Notes under the pieces: generated by a model
The model's input: the letters and a program-made list of their open reading frames with translations, nothing else
The model's database searches: none
Told to the model about the DNA's origin: nothing
Translations under genes and position numbers: made by a program
Assembly (NCBI GenBank): GCA_963676655.2
Contig: CAXXKX010000003.1
Coordinates: 5,084,001-5,148,000, forward strand
Length of the DNA stretch: 64,000 bases
Reading direction: 5' to 3'
From: G963676655 sp963676655
Lineage (GTDB): Bacteria; Verrucomicrobiota; Lentisphaeria; Victivallales; Victivallaceae
Part shown: positions 34,994 through 44,295 of the stretch, one piece after another
Layout: each line of letters starts with the position of its first letter
Position numbering within the stretch: the stretch's first letter is position 1

Positions 34994-36207
34994 TTTTCTT
35001 TGCGTCCGATTGTTGCCAGTTTATTGCAGACTGCGACGGCTTTGCCGACCAGGGCTGCGAGTTTATCCAGATTGACATGACGTTCAAACCAGGTCGGGTC
35101 CAGTTTGATGGCTTTGACCGGGCAGAACTCATGACAGCAATAACATTTAATGCAGGTTGCTTTGTCGACCTCCCAGCCTTTGTCCGGATCAATCGCCGGG
35201 GGAGTAAGCGGACAGCCGTTTCGGCAGTTCATACATTTTACGCATTTATCCGGATTGATTTCCGGGTAGGCTTTCCAATGTTGGCGCAGCCATTCGATCG
35301 CCGGGCCGGGCAGGGGGAGAAGGCGCAGAATGCCGCTGTATTCCTTGATGGTTTTGAAATCGTCAATTTTAAACTCAGCCGGGTCGGTGCCGACGATTTC
35401 GATCATTTCCTCTTCAATGACTCCGTAACCGCGTCTGGCAGCCGCGCCGAGGATCGGGTTTGTGGCCGGATCGACCCCGATCATCCGGCATGCCACCGCG
35501 TCAACCGCGGTCAGGTCGGCGGAAGCGATAATACAGCCGATATGGCGTGGATCGCCGCCGCTGGGGCCGTCGCCCTCCATGCCGACTACCGCGTCCATGA
35601 CCGCCAGCGCCATCGGCGCGGCCCGGTCGATATCGACAATGAATTCAGCCAGCCATTCGCGGGTTTTCATCCGATAATGATATTGCGCCTTGAGCGAACC
35701 GGGCAGCAGACCGTATTGATTCTTCAATGCTCCGGTAAAGCCCATTTGACCGTGGGTCTTGAGTTTGGGCAGGGTTATGATCAGGTCGATGTCTTTGATA
35801 ACCGAGGACAGCGGCAGTTTGCGTCCGACTTTATTGTCCGGCTGTTCGAATTCGCCGGGATCGGCAAGTTCGCGCAGGGTTGCGCCGCTGGCGGCGGCCG
35901 CGTCGCTCATCCCGGTGATTTTGCACACCGAATCAAAAGTCCCCATACCGGGACTGTCGCCGATGAAACATTCTGCCCCCGCGCCGATAACCAGTTCAGC
36001 CATAGCTTTAACAATTTCAGGATGGGTGGTGACCGCTTTTTCCGGCTTGAAGGTGCCGAGAAGATTTGGTTTCAGCAGGATTCGTTGTCCGGGGGAAACG
36101 AATTTTTCAATTCCGCCGAGTTGTTTCAAACATTCGTTAACGGCTTGTTTTATGGTATCCGGTTTATAATCTGGTGCCGGAGTGATGCTGACTATTGATT
36201 TATCCAT
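34990..36207 (-). CDS. DUF362 protein with two 4Fe-4S ferredoxin motifs
   Basis: The 405-residue protein has a DUF362 domain over residues 1-300 (ILLKPNLLGTFKPEKAVTTHPEIVKA; THGQMGFTGALKNQYG) and a C-terminal bacterial-ferredoxin part. Two complete cluster motifs are visible: CVKCMNCRNGCP and CIKCYCCHEFCP. There is no signal peptide. Proteins of this family are common in anaerobes and are poorly characterised. The 4-base ATGA overlap with the sulfatase gene makes coupled function likely, for instance electron supply to a reaction connected with sulfatase maturation or the released product. That link is inferred. Confidence 0.88.
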   Translation of the reverse strand: MDKSIVSITPAPDYKPDTIKQAVNECLKQLGGIEKFVSPGQRILLKPNLLGTFKPEKAVTTHPEIVKAMAELVIGAGAECFIGDSPGMGTFDSVCKITGMSDAAAASGATLRELADPGEFEQPDNKVGRKLPLSSVIKDIDLIITLPKLKTHGQMGFTGALKNQYGLLPGSLKAQYHYRMKTREWLAEFIVDIDRAAPMALAVMDAVVGMEGDGPSGGDPRHIGCIIASADLTAVDAVACRMIGVDPATNPILGAAARRGYGVIEEEMIEIVGTDPAEFKIDDFKTIKEYSGILRLLPLPGPAIEWLRQHWKAYPEINPDKCVKCMNCRNGCPLTPPAIDPDKGWEVDKATCIKCYCCHEFCPVKAIKLDPTWFERHVNLDKLAALVGKAVAVCNKLATIGRKEK

Positions 36208-36307
36208 ATAAATTACCTGTAATGAAATATGTAATGTAATGGCGGTTCAGTCAAAATCAAAGTTGCCGACAATGTTTTTCCGGTATTTAACTTTTAATTG
36301 ATAATCA

Positions 36308-36329
36308 ATAAATAATCAATATGTACTTT
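36308..36329. repeat. 22-bp block shared with 59281-59302
   Basis: This intergenic block beginning ATAAATAATCAATATG matches the one at 59281-59302 at 21 of 22 positions. It lies about 100 bases upstream of the DUF362 gene, next to the palindrome ATTGATAATCAAT (36297-36309). It may be a shared regulatory site. Confidence 0.45.
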
Positions 36330-36402
36330 GATATAAAGTTGTATAGCGTTAATGTATAAATGATTATGTTTTTTGGTTTTATTGCGTTTTACAATGGGCG
36401 AA

Positions 36403-39400
36403 TCAATAGATATCGACGGCTAGCAGGATGAGCAGAACCAGGAAGAGCAGGGCGGTGGAGAATTTAACCCAGGCGGCGTTTGCCTTGAAGAAATTGATCA
36501 AGGTCGAGTTTTTCATGCCGAGCCAGGTGAACGCGAAAATCACGATCAGCGGCAGAATGAATGCTAGGTTGTATATCGCCAACAGCAGATAAGCCTGAAA
36601 GGAGTCGGCACCGGTTTTCAACATGTACATGATTGTCGGCAGATAGACCTGCCCGGTGCAGGCCAGTTCCAGAATTGAAATGACCAGCCCGGTGATGAAA
36701 GCCGCGATGATAAAATGGCGTTTCTTTGCTCCGATTCTGACCGACGAGCGGATTTTTTCCTTCAGCTTTTCCGGTAGTTGCAGCTTGATATCCTCGATTC
36801 GCCCTTTCAGACAAAGAATTCCGTCGTAAATGCTCATAACCATGATGATAAAGACGATTACCATCATTATCCGGTTGATTATCCGGCCGAAATCTTTAAC
36901 CAGTTCCAGACGTATAACCAATTCAGCCAGTCCCATGCCCATCAGATAGTAGGCGACAAAGACCCCGGCGATAAACGCGATTGACACCTGGAGTATCTCT
37001 GACTTTTTGCGGCGGCTGATAACCATATAGGAAATGAAAAAGATAATAGTGGCGAACGCACACGGGTTGACGCCGTCGTTCAATCCGGCCAGCAGGACAA
37101 ACGCCGTGGTGATATGGCTGTATCTGCCGGTGATGCGTTTTTCGGAACGCTTGAGTTCAGTTTTGTCGACGATATACCAGTTACGGTTGTCTGACGCGGC
37201 GGAATTGGCGATCAGACGTCCGAGCCGGTCAAAGTTGACTTCGTTTTTGATCAGATAGCCGTCTGCCATGAAGACCGCCGGGGCAACCAGCCGGATTTTA
37301 GCGGGAACTTTATATTTTTCGCAATATGCTTCGTTCAGTTTCATTGATTCGACATGAAACATATTGTGCTGTTCCACCGTCAACTCGGGGAAGGACGATT
37401 TGAGAATATCAAGATCCTGTTTGACTTTTTCACATTCCTGACAGCCGTTTTTATAGAAATATACCAGCTTGATTTTCCGTTTGACCGGAGGGGCTTCGGC
37501 GACAGTATTTTTCACTTCAAGTTTTGGCGCGGCCTCGACGCGTAATTTCAGTTTTTTCCCGACCACGGGCTTTGCCGCAACGGTCCGTTTTTCGGGTGAG
37601 AAATGTTTCCTTATCTTCTCATATTGGTAAGTTGACATTTCCTCTTTATCGACATAATTCAGCAGGGGTTTGAATTCCATCCCGAGCAGGACGGCGTTAT
37701 TTGTGAGGTAATTACCAATTCTTGAGGACACGATTCTCTTATCCTGTACCAGTTTGATGACACTGATCAGTTTGGCCGGGGCAACTTTCTGAGATAACTG
37801 CATCAGGGCAAAATAGGCGTCAATTCTCAACTTCGGAGAGATATCATTTGTCATTTTCTTCAATGCCGCAACATAATCATCGTCGAAATACATGCTTTTG
37901 CCGGAATTTCTGTAATCCCAACCGAGGTTTAAGTCGATGATGTGTTTGTCGTCAAAGTAAATAATCTCTATATTGCTGTGAGATATTTTTGACTTGAATA
38001 CGATTTCAGGAATAAGTTCGCGTAATCTGTTGTGCTTTGACTTCAACAGTTCAGGAATGTATTTCTGAAATTTTGATAGATTGCTTCGTCCCAGGGAATA
38101 TAACGCGGCTCTTTTCAGCATGATATCATTTGATTTAATATATCGCTCCAGATACTTGTCACTTTTTCCGGAAGGACTTCTTTTGAGGAAAAATAGTGCC
38201 ATTATCCGCATATCCCTGACCGAATCTTTGTTGTCGAGTGTTTTGTACGACCATTTTTTGAGAAAATAGGAATTCTTGGATGAGTTAAGGCTGTATCCGG
38301 CCCGATCATTGATTAAATTATACAACTTTAGCTTGGTGCCGGGGGTATTCAGCAGATTAAAAAAATATTCAAGAGATTTGCCGCCGTCCTCCATCAAAAG
38401 CGCAGTGGCTTCTTTCGAAACATTTTTATTGGCGTCTTCAAGAGCGAGTTTCAATAATTTGAGACGTGCCGGTGTATGCTTTTTACCTGATCTCAGATTG
38501 TTCAGTATCCTGGTCTTTTTCTCGACTGTAAGGCTGGGAAATATTTTACAGAAATAATCATATCCGCCAGGTTTGTTCAGCTTCAATAAAACTAGAGAAC
38601 TGTATAAACGCATATCTTCATCTTTGCTGTCAGAACTCAGCTTCTTGACTGTCGCGACAAATTGGTCGTAGGCTTTGCGGATTGCTTCCGGTGATGCCTC
38701 GGAATTGCTTTCTTTTGCCGGCTGATCAGCTCCAAATGCCCCCATAAGATTGTCCATTGCTATTTTTTTGACTTGCTTCCTGGGTTTTTCGGGTTGTTTT
38801 TCACCGAATGCGTCAAAAAGGGTATCCAGTTGTTTGTTGTTGGATTTAGTTTCTTTTTCCGGCGTTTCGGCACTTTGCAGATTGGAAAGCTGTTTCTCTG
38901 ATATATTGAAATTTTTCAGCATTGCCAGTATTTTATTTTTATTATTTCCGGAAAGGATTTCCTGGAACGCTATGAATCTGCGGTTCGGTGCTTTGCTCAT
39001 TCCAGCCAGCAGATTTGCCGCCTGGCTAGAGACATCTGGATCTGAATGATTAGCCAGCATGTTGGCAATTTCAAATCCCTGGTCTTCCATATCATCCACT
39101 GCTTGTAAAACCGGAAAAAGGGAATTGGCATCCTGTTTTTTCAGTTGGTCAATGAATGACTTCGGAATTGGCAGTTTCATACTGGCATAAGCGGCAATGA
39201 CTTGACCTTTAAGGTCGTCATGTTCCATAAAAACTTTTTTCAGAACAGTCTGGGCGTTGGTAATTCTCAGGCCGGCAATTGCCCCGATAGCGTTTATCCG
39301 GACAAATTCATCCTTGGAGGACAACAATTTGATAATCTTTTTGTCGGCTTTACTCACTTTGAGTTTGGTGATTGCTTTCAACGCCGCGACCTGGATTCGC

Positions 39401-40860
39401 CAGCGCGGGTCATCAAGGCATTTGGTGATTTTCGTTCCGGATTTTTGGCTGCCAAGGTCAGTCAGGCTTTCCAGGGCGGCGATAACCAGATCTTCATTTG
39501 AGTTATCGAGATATTTCTCCAGAATTGCCGCGCTTCTCAAACTTTTTACTTCGCCGAGATTTCTGATGATCGCGAAGACCACATCATCATTTTTTTCAAT
39601 TTTCAAGTGTTTTTCAAGGATTGGGACACTTTGTTTTTTCCCCGCTTCGACCAGAGCGTCAACCGTGGTTTCGCGGATAATTGGCTGATCCGATTTTATA
39701 AAGTCACTCAGGATCGGCAAAACCTGTTCGCCATTTTGCCCCAGTGAAATAATCGACTGCAGTTTCATATTCTGGTTGCCGAAGATCAGGCGATGAGCCT
39801 GTGAAAGCGCGTCCGGCATTCCGATATTGGTCAGAATGGTTGCATATTCGATTTCCTTGAGCCGCAGTTTACTACCGGTCGGCAGATTTGGATGAGTGTC
39901 TAGGAACGCCGTGATCGCGGCCAACACACCCTGACCGCCGTTTTTCAGCAAAAGCATGGCCCGGGATGAGCGGTCGCGGTTCTGACTCAGAGCATTCTGG
40001 ATTATAACATTGTAACGTTCCCGTGATAACACGGTGGTACTGGCTGAGGTCTTGTGTTTTTTGTCTTTCAGCCATAGCCGCCATTTTTCCAATGCGGCAA
40101 GTTGTCCGGTTCCCGGAGAGGTATTATACCACGGGTCAAAGCCGAAACTGTCCCCTGAACGTTCCTCCAGTAATTCCAGCGCCCCGAGCCGGACCGCCAG
40201 TTTTTTACTGGTAAGCAGTTCGATCAGTTCTTTGGCCGGAAAAACTTTCATCGCGTTAATTGCGGCAGTGATTTTCTTCCGGCAATCACGGTTCCAGCCC
40301 AGTGCCAGCATCGCTTCGGCCAAGCTTTTACCGGTGACTTTTTTTGCGTTTAATTCAGTCAGCAGTTTTTCCATTTTCTTTTCAATGGCGTCACTGTTGG
40401 CGGTAGTCATCCGGTTCATTAATTTTGCCAGTGGGTCACTTCGCAGGAAGCCTCTGCAGATGCCGATGTAACTCAAGTCTGAGGCCAGAAAAACTAAAGT
40501 CGGACTTCCTCTGACTCCGTATCTTTGGGCAAGCTTAATGTTGTTGTCGATATCCAGCCTGACCGGAATGAAGTTTTTCAAAGCGGCTTTTACTTCCGGG
40601 GTTTTCATTACCTCGTCTTTGAGTTTACGGCTCCATGGACAGTCTGACGAACTGAAGAAAATCATAATCGGTTTGTATTGGTTCAAGGCGGCGCCGGAAG
40701 CCGCGTTCAGGTCGTCATACCAGATATCATCGGATTTAAGGTCGGACACCGCGCTCGGATCGATGTAACTGGTACTCATTTCAGGTTGAGACCGGGCCGC
40801 GAACAGCGTCAGCGCCGGCATCATAACCAGGAGCGTGATCAGGTATTTGAATTTTTTCAT
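36403..40860 (-). CDS. Thioredoxin-HEAT-thioredoxin-CcdA/DsbD fusion protein
   Basis: The 1485-residue protein has a signal peptide (about 1-22). A thioredoxin-like domain follows (FFSSSDCPWSRKL, single Cys74), then about 900 residues dominated by HEAT-type helices (LVIAALESLTDLGSQKSG; IQVAALKAITKLKVSKADK). A second thioredoxin-like domain has the CxxC pair Cys1140/Cys1143 (NGCQECEKV). The C-terminus (about 1250-1485) has six hydrophobic helices with CcdA/DsbD signatures NPCAFAT (Cys1267) and ELACTGQ (Cys1401). Known DsbD proteins carry only the transmembrane part with one or two periplasmic domains, so the HEAT insertion and order are unusual. It likely passes reducing power across the membrane to partners bound by the HEAT region. 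It is the last gene of the large operon, 13 bases after the DUF4159 gene. Confidence 0.85.
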   Translation of the reverse strand: MKKFKYLITLLVMMPALTLFAARSQPEMSTSYIDPSAVSDLKSDDIWYDDLNAASGAALNQYKPIMIFFSSSDCPWSRKLKDEVMKTPEVKAALKNFIPVRLDIDNNIKLAQRYGVRGSPTLVFLASDLSYIGICRGFLRSDPLAKLMNRMTTANSDAIEKKMEKLLTELNAKKVTGKSLAEAMLALGWNRDCRKKITAAINAMKVFPAKELIELLTSKKLAVRLGALELLEERSGDSFGFDPWYNTSPGTGQLAALEKWRLWLKDKKHKTSASTTVLSRERYNVIIQNALSQNRDRSSRAMLLLKNGGQGVLAAITAFLDTHPNLPTGSKLRLKEIEYATILTNIGMPDALSQAHRLIFGNQNMKLQSIISLGQNGEQVLPILSDFIKSDQPIIRETTVDALVEAGKKQSVPILEKHLKIEKNDDVVFAIIRNLGEVKSLRSAAILEKYLDNSNEDLVIAALESLTDLGSQKSGTKITKCLDDPRWRIQVAALKAITKLKVSKADKKIIKLLSSKDEFVRINAIGAIAGLRITNAQTVLKKVFMEHDDLKGQVIAAYASMKLPIPKSFIDQLKKQDANSLFPVLQAVDDMEDQGFEIANMLANHSDPDVSSQAANLLAGMSKAPNRRFIAFQEILSGNNKNKILAMLKNFNISEKQLSNLQSAETPEKETKSNNKQLDTLFDAFGEKQPEKPRKQVKKIAMDNLMGAFGADQPAKESNSEASPEAIRKAYDQFVATVKKLSSDSKDEDMRLYSSLVLLKLNKPGGYDYFCKIFPSLTVEKKTRILNNLRSGKKHTPARLKLLKLALEDANKNVSKEATALLMEDGGKSLEYFFNLLNTPGTKLKLYNLINDRAGYSLNSSKNSYFLKKWSYKTLDNKDSVRDMRIMALFFLKRSPSGKSDKYLERYIKSNDIMLKRAALYSLGRSNLSKFQKYIPELLKSKHNRLRELIPEIVFKSKISHSNIEIIYFDDKHIIDLNLGWDYRNSGKSMYFDDDYVAALKKMTNDISPKLRIDAYFALMQLSQKVAPAKLISVIKLVQDKRIVSSRIGNYLTNNAVLLGMEFKPLLNYVDKEEMSTYQYEKIRKHFSPEKRTVAAKPVVGKKLKLRVEAAPKLEVKNTVAEAPPVKRKIKLVYFYKNGCQECEKVKQDLDILKSSFPELTVEQHNMFHVESMKLNEAYCEKYKVPAKIRLVAPAVFMADGYLIKNEVNFDRLGRLIANSAASDNRNWYIVDKTELKRSEKRITGRYSHITTAFVLLAGLNDGVNPCAFATIIFFISYMVISRRKKSEILQVSIAFIAGVFVAYYLMGMGLAELVIRLELVKDFGRIINRIMMVIVFIIMVMSIYDGILCLKGRIEDIKLQLPEKLKEKIRSSVRIGAKKRHFIIAAFITGLVISILELACTGQVYLPTIMYMLKTGADSFQAYLLLAIYNLAFILPLIVIFAFTWLGMKNSTLINFFKANAAWVKFSTALLFLVLLILLAVDIY

Positions 40861-40873
40861 CGCGGCGATTCCT

Positions 40874-41521
40874 TTAATGCAGCAGGGCGTAGACCAGAAT
40901 ATTTACGTTTACGTCCAGCGAATTGGTTATTTCGTTGCCGCCGCAACAGCAGCAGCCTTTGGTGTTGGCGGTGTTGTTCAGGCCGTGCGGGGAATAAACC
41001 ATGACGAGCTTGCCGTTGATCGTCAGTCCTTCAAGCTGGGCTTTGGTGCCTGAACTGTGGGCTGTTTTGAGTTTATCTATTTTATTCACAGTCTTGAACA
41101 GCGGATGCGTCATGGGAATCGGGGTCATCTTGTTTTTGCCGAATATTCGCTTTATCTCGCGCCGGAACGCTTTGTCGAAATCTTTGTTGGAACAGCCGGC
41201 AGATGCCAGGATAAAGCCGCCCTTTTCAAGATATTGCTTCAGGTTTGTGCGTTCTTTTGCCGTGAAATAAAAGTTTTTTTCGCCGGTCATCATTGCGAAA
41301 GGATAATTGAACAATTCTTTGGCCGCCAGTTTGACGCTTTTGAAACGGCGTTCAGTCGGAATCGCGGTTTTCTTCTGGGCGTCGGTGAGAAAAGCGTCGC
41401 TGAAACAACGCGAGGTATGGGTGCCGCCGTAGATCAGGTTGGCGCATTGAATAACGCTGTCTCTGGCGCTGACGTCGACGGACAAACATAACATAAGTAT
41501 TAAAAAAATCAATTTCATCAT
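40874..41521 (-). CDS. DUF4159-like exported protein with CCCC motif
   Basis: The 215-residue protein has a signal peptide (MMKLIFLILMLCLSVDVSA), then a DUF4159-like domain (FTAKERTNLKQYLEKGGFILA; KRIFGKNKMTPIPMTHPLF). DUF4159 proteins occur with MoxR, DUF58 and VWA genes in PVC bacteria. Near the C-terminus lies TKGCCCCGGNE with four successive cysteines, a possible metal- or disulfide-forming site; two or three more cysteines occur earlier. The gene overlaps the upstream DUF4175-like gene by 4 bases and precedes the thioredoxin fusion gene by 13. It may be a redox client of that fusion. Confidence 0.8.
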   Translation of the reverse strand: MMKLIFLILMLCLSVDVSARDSVIQCANLIYGGTHTSRCFSDAFLTDAQKKTAIPTERRFKSVKLAAKELFNYPFAMMTGEKNFYFTAKERTNLKQYLEKGGFILASAGCSNKDFDKAFRREIKRIFGKNKMTPIPMTHPLFKTVNKIDKLKTAHSSGTKAQLEGLTINGKLVMVYSPHGLNNTANTKGCCCCGGNEITNSLDVNVNILVYALLH

Positions 41522-44295
41522 GGTGCTGCTCCAAAGTATTTTTTGACTGCTTTGCGATATTTTTCAGGCACTTCATCAATATTGATGCTGTCTGACTTCC
41601 TCTTCTGATATTCCCGGATGTTGATTTTTTCCCGGTCGTCCTTGCCGATAGTGATCCCGCCGCGACCTGAACTGAGTCCGTTATTGCCTGTTTTGCCGCG
41701 GTTGTCGCGTCCGGTTCCGTCTTTGTCGTCCATGCTGTGCCGCGGCGGTCCGACGACCGGCACATTGAGCGGCGATGAACCCTGTCCGATAAAGCCGTTT
41801 TCGGCATCGCCGTCTCCGCCGCTGGAAGCGTTGCCCGGCCCCTGTCCATGATTGCGTTGCCCTCCGATCCGGTTCATCAGCGAATCCAGCATCTGTTTTA
41901 CGGTATCGTTCAGGTCTTTACGGATATTGGGACACCGTCCCTGACAAGCCCGTGAGACGGGATTATTTTTATCTTTTAAAAGCTGTTGTAATTTTTCCAG
42001 GGCGCGATCAGCGTAATCATAGGCTTTGGAGCCGTTGCGGTATTTACATTGTTCATTACAACTCTGCATCAATTCGGCAATTTGCAGTTCCCGCAGTTTT
42101 TTCAGGAATTCCCGTGACCCTTTTTTAAAATCTTCAAAATCCCATGATAACTTATCGGAATTTTCCTTTAATATCTTTGTTATCGACCGTAATTCATCCA
42201 GAATTCCCTGCTGGGTGACACCGAATTCCGGCAGCCGGGCAATTCTGTCCTGACTGTTGTCCGATTTATAGACACTTAAGCGTTTGACCAGCATCTTTTG
42301 CTGTTCGGCCAGTTTTGTCAGTTTCAACGCTTCTCTGAGGATTTTTTCAATTATTGCGAGCTGTTGCGCATCTTTTTCCATCTTTTCAAGCTGACAACTG
42401 CCGTTCGCGGTATCGCCGAGCAGCCGGTTGATTTTCCGGAGAAGTTCATCTTTGGGTTCGCTGGCGGACATTGATTTGATAATTTCGTCATGACCGCTCA
42501 GCTTTTGCGTTATCTGCGTCAAAATTTTGCGGTGACGGCTTTCAATGTTATAGATGACAAAGTCCTCCGATAATTTTGTAAAGACTTCCCGGGCCGACTT
42601 GAACGCGGCGGCGACTTTTTTGATCCGGTTATCTGTTTCGCTGTTTGACGGTTTGCCGGATAATGCTTTTTTCAGTTCCAGCAGACTCAGGTCATATTCA
42701 TAAAGCTTGTAGGCCAGCAGGCGATAGCGGCTTGCCAGTTCTTTTACCATCGAACGGTCACGCAGAATCCTCGCGTATTCCAGTTTGGATATAACTTTTA
42801 TCTTTACGAAATCAGAAGACGTTGAACCGGTCATTGCCGGATTGTAGTCAAAGGCCTCAAAATAGAGTTCAAGGTTCTGCCCCGGAGTTACGCCCAGCCC
42901 TTTCAGGTCTATTTTTCCGCTATAGTCGTAATATTTTCCGTTCCAAGCTTCGGCCAGTGCTTTGACCCGGTCGCGATAGCCTTCGACGGCCCGGACCACG
43001 TCGACTTGTTTCAGGCCCAGATCGTCTTCCGAAGAAATACTGACGTCAATTACCGAATCCGGGGTTGCCATGATAAAATTATCCGGCGCGTTGACCGAGA
43101 TCAACGGCGGTGAATCCGGCTTGAGCTTTTGTTTGATGACCAGCGGCTTGCGGCATGCGGTTCCAAGGACATCGGTTACGTTGAAGGTCAGTTTGGCAGG
43201 ACAGGTTACGGGCCATTCAAAGGTGATGGAATGCAATGAGCTCTTGCGCCCCTTGATTATCTTTTCGGGGTCGAGCGTTTCCGGGCTGAGTTTCAAGCTG
43301 CCGGAAGCCAGAGGCCGGTTGCTGGTAATGGTCAATGCGGCTTTTGAACCTTTTAATTCGTCAAGGACGTCACCGCCGCCGAAGAAGCTGCGGACCGGCA
43401 GCCCGCTGTAGGCCGGCGGAATAATGCGGACCTGGACAATTGAGATTCGCGGCTGAAGCAACAAACTCAACTGGTGCCATTTGCTTCTGGCCCGGCCACA
43501 TTTGAAACAGAACTGCATTGGCACGGTTAATTTATCCAGTTTCTGGACATAGACCGAATTGCCTTCCCGGAAGCAGTTGAAACGGTTCCGGTTGCCAAGT
43601 TTGTCTTTGGAGAGAAATACCACCTGTGACGCGATTTTACCGCCGGTTATTTCCACTGATATTTCGATATTGTCACCGTAGATTACTTTGGGAGCGTCCG
43701 GGTTTATTTTGAATTTAAGTTGGCTGTACGGCGGGATATCACGCAACGGGAACAGGATACGTTTGGCGATGGTATTTGCCGCGGTCGGATTGAGCCCGAA
43801 CAAGACCAGCGAGATCAATAGCTGGGCTCCACAGAGTTTTAGGCTTTTAACAAGATTTTTCGCCGGAAAAATATTTGAGAACCGCATTGACCTGACGATT
43901 GCGTACGCCAGGTCAAGCACCTTCCCGATAAGGAAGTTTTTCAGGCCGCTGTCCGTTTCCGCGTCTGTACCAAGTTCATACGCGCTCAGTACTTCCCGGC
44001 GGCGGCTATCAGAGGCGTCGTCTATCAGTTCGGCTATTCGTTTTTTGTCTTCTAGCAGCAGGATGATAACCCGGACACAGAACACCGCCGTGATGAAAAT
44101 TATACAGATAACGCCGGCGGTCAACCTGAATTGATCGTCAAATCCCAACAGCCGGTCGAGAACGCCGTAAACGGTGGCGATACAGGCGGTCAGGGTGATG
44201 ATGCGAATTATTTCTGCAAGCAGCAGTCCGTAATGCCGGATACGGCGAATCCGGTTCAGTGCTTTGAGGAATTGAGAATATGTCGGGTTGTTCAT
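41518..44295 (-). CDS. DUF4175-like membrane protein with coiled-coil region
   Basis: The 925-residue protein begins MNNPTYSQF and has two or three hydrophobic helices within about residues 20-80 and another near 160-180. A large extracytoplasmic part with Ig-like beta segments (PPAYSGLPVRSFFGGG; LISVNAPDNFIMATPDSVID) is followed by helical, coiled-coil-like stretches, and the C-terminus is rich in Gly, Asn and Asp. This resembles DUF4175-type proteins that accompany MoxR operons in PVC bacteria. I use the ATG at 44295 because it overlaps the upstream stop (ATGA) and has an AGGAGG site; a frame extending to 44388 would be upstream. It is probably an envelope scaffold. Confidence 0.75.
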   Translation of the reverse strand: MNNPTYSQFLKALNRIRRIRHYGLLLAEIIRIITLTACIATVYGVLDRLLGFDDQFRLTAGVICIIFITAVFCVRVIILLLEDKKRIAELIDDASDSRRREVLSAYELGTDAETDSGLKNFLIGKVLDLAYAIVRSMRFSNIFPAKNLVKSLKLCGAQLLISLVLFGLNPTAANTIAKRILFPLRDIPPYSQLKFKINPDAPKVIYGDNIEISVEITGGKIASQVVFLSKDKLGNRNRFNCFREGNSVYVQKLDKLTVPMQFCFKCGRARSKWHQLSLLLQPRISIVQVRIIPPAYSGLPVRSFFGGGDVLDELKGSKAALTITSNRPLASGSLKLSPETLDPEKIIKGRKSSLHSITFEWPVTCPAKLTFNVTDVLGTACRKPLVIKQKLKPDSPPLISVNAPDNFIMATPDSVIDVSISSEDDLGLKQVDVVRAVEGYRDRVKALAEAWNGKYYDYSGKIDLKGLGVTPGQNLELYFEAFDYNPAMTGSTSSDFVKIKVISKLEYARILRDRSMVKELASRYRLLAYKLYEYDLSLLELKKALSGKPSNSETDNRIKKVAAAFKSAREVFTKLSEDFVIYNIESRHRKILTQITQKLSGHDEIIKSMSASEPKDELLRKINRLLGDTANGSCQLEKMEKDAQQLAIIEKILREALKLTKLAEQQKMLVKRLSVYKSDNSQDRIARLPEFGVTQQGILDELRSITKILKENSDKLSWDFEDFKKGSREFLKKLRELQIAELMQSCNEQCKYRNGSKAYDYADRALEKLQQLLKDKNNPVSRACQGRCPNIRKDLNDTVKQMLDSLMNRIGGQRNHGQGPGNASSGGDGDAENGFIGQGSSPLNVPVVGPPRHSMDDKDGTGRDNRGKTGNNGLSSGRGGITIGKDDREKINIREYQKRKSDSINIDEVPEKYRKAVKKYFGAAP

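Noticed and set aside
34981..36198. 405-codon open frame on the plus strand
   Set aside because: It mirrors the DUF362-ferredoxin gene, which has two complete cluster motifs; the plus-strand translation is low in sense and has no motifs.
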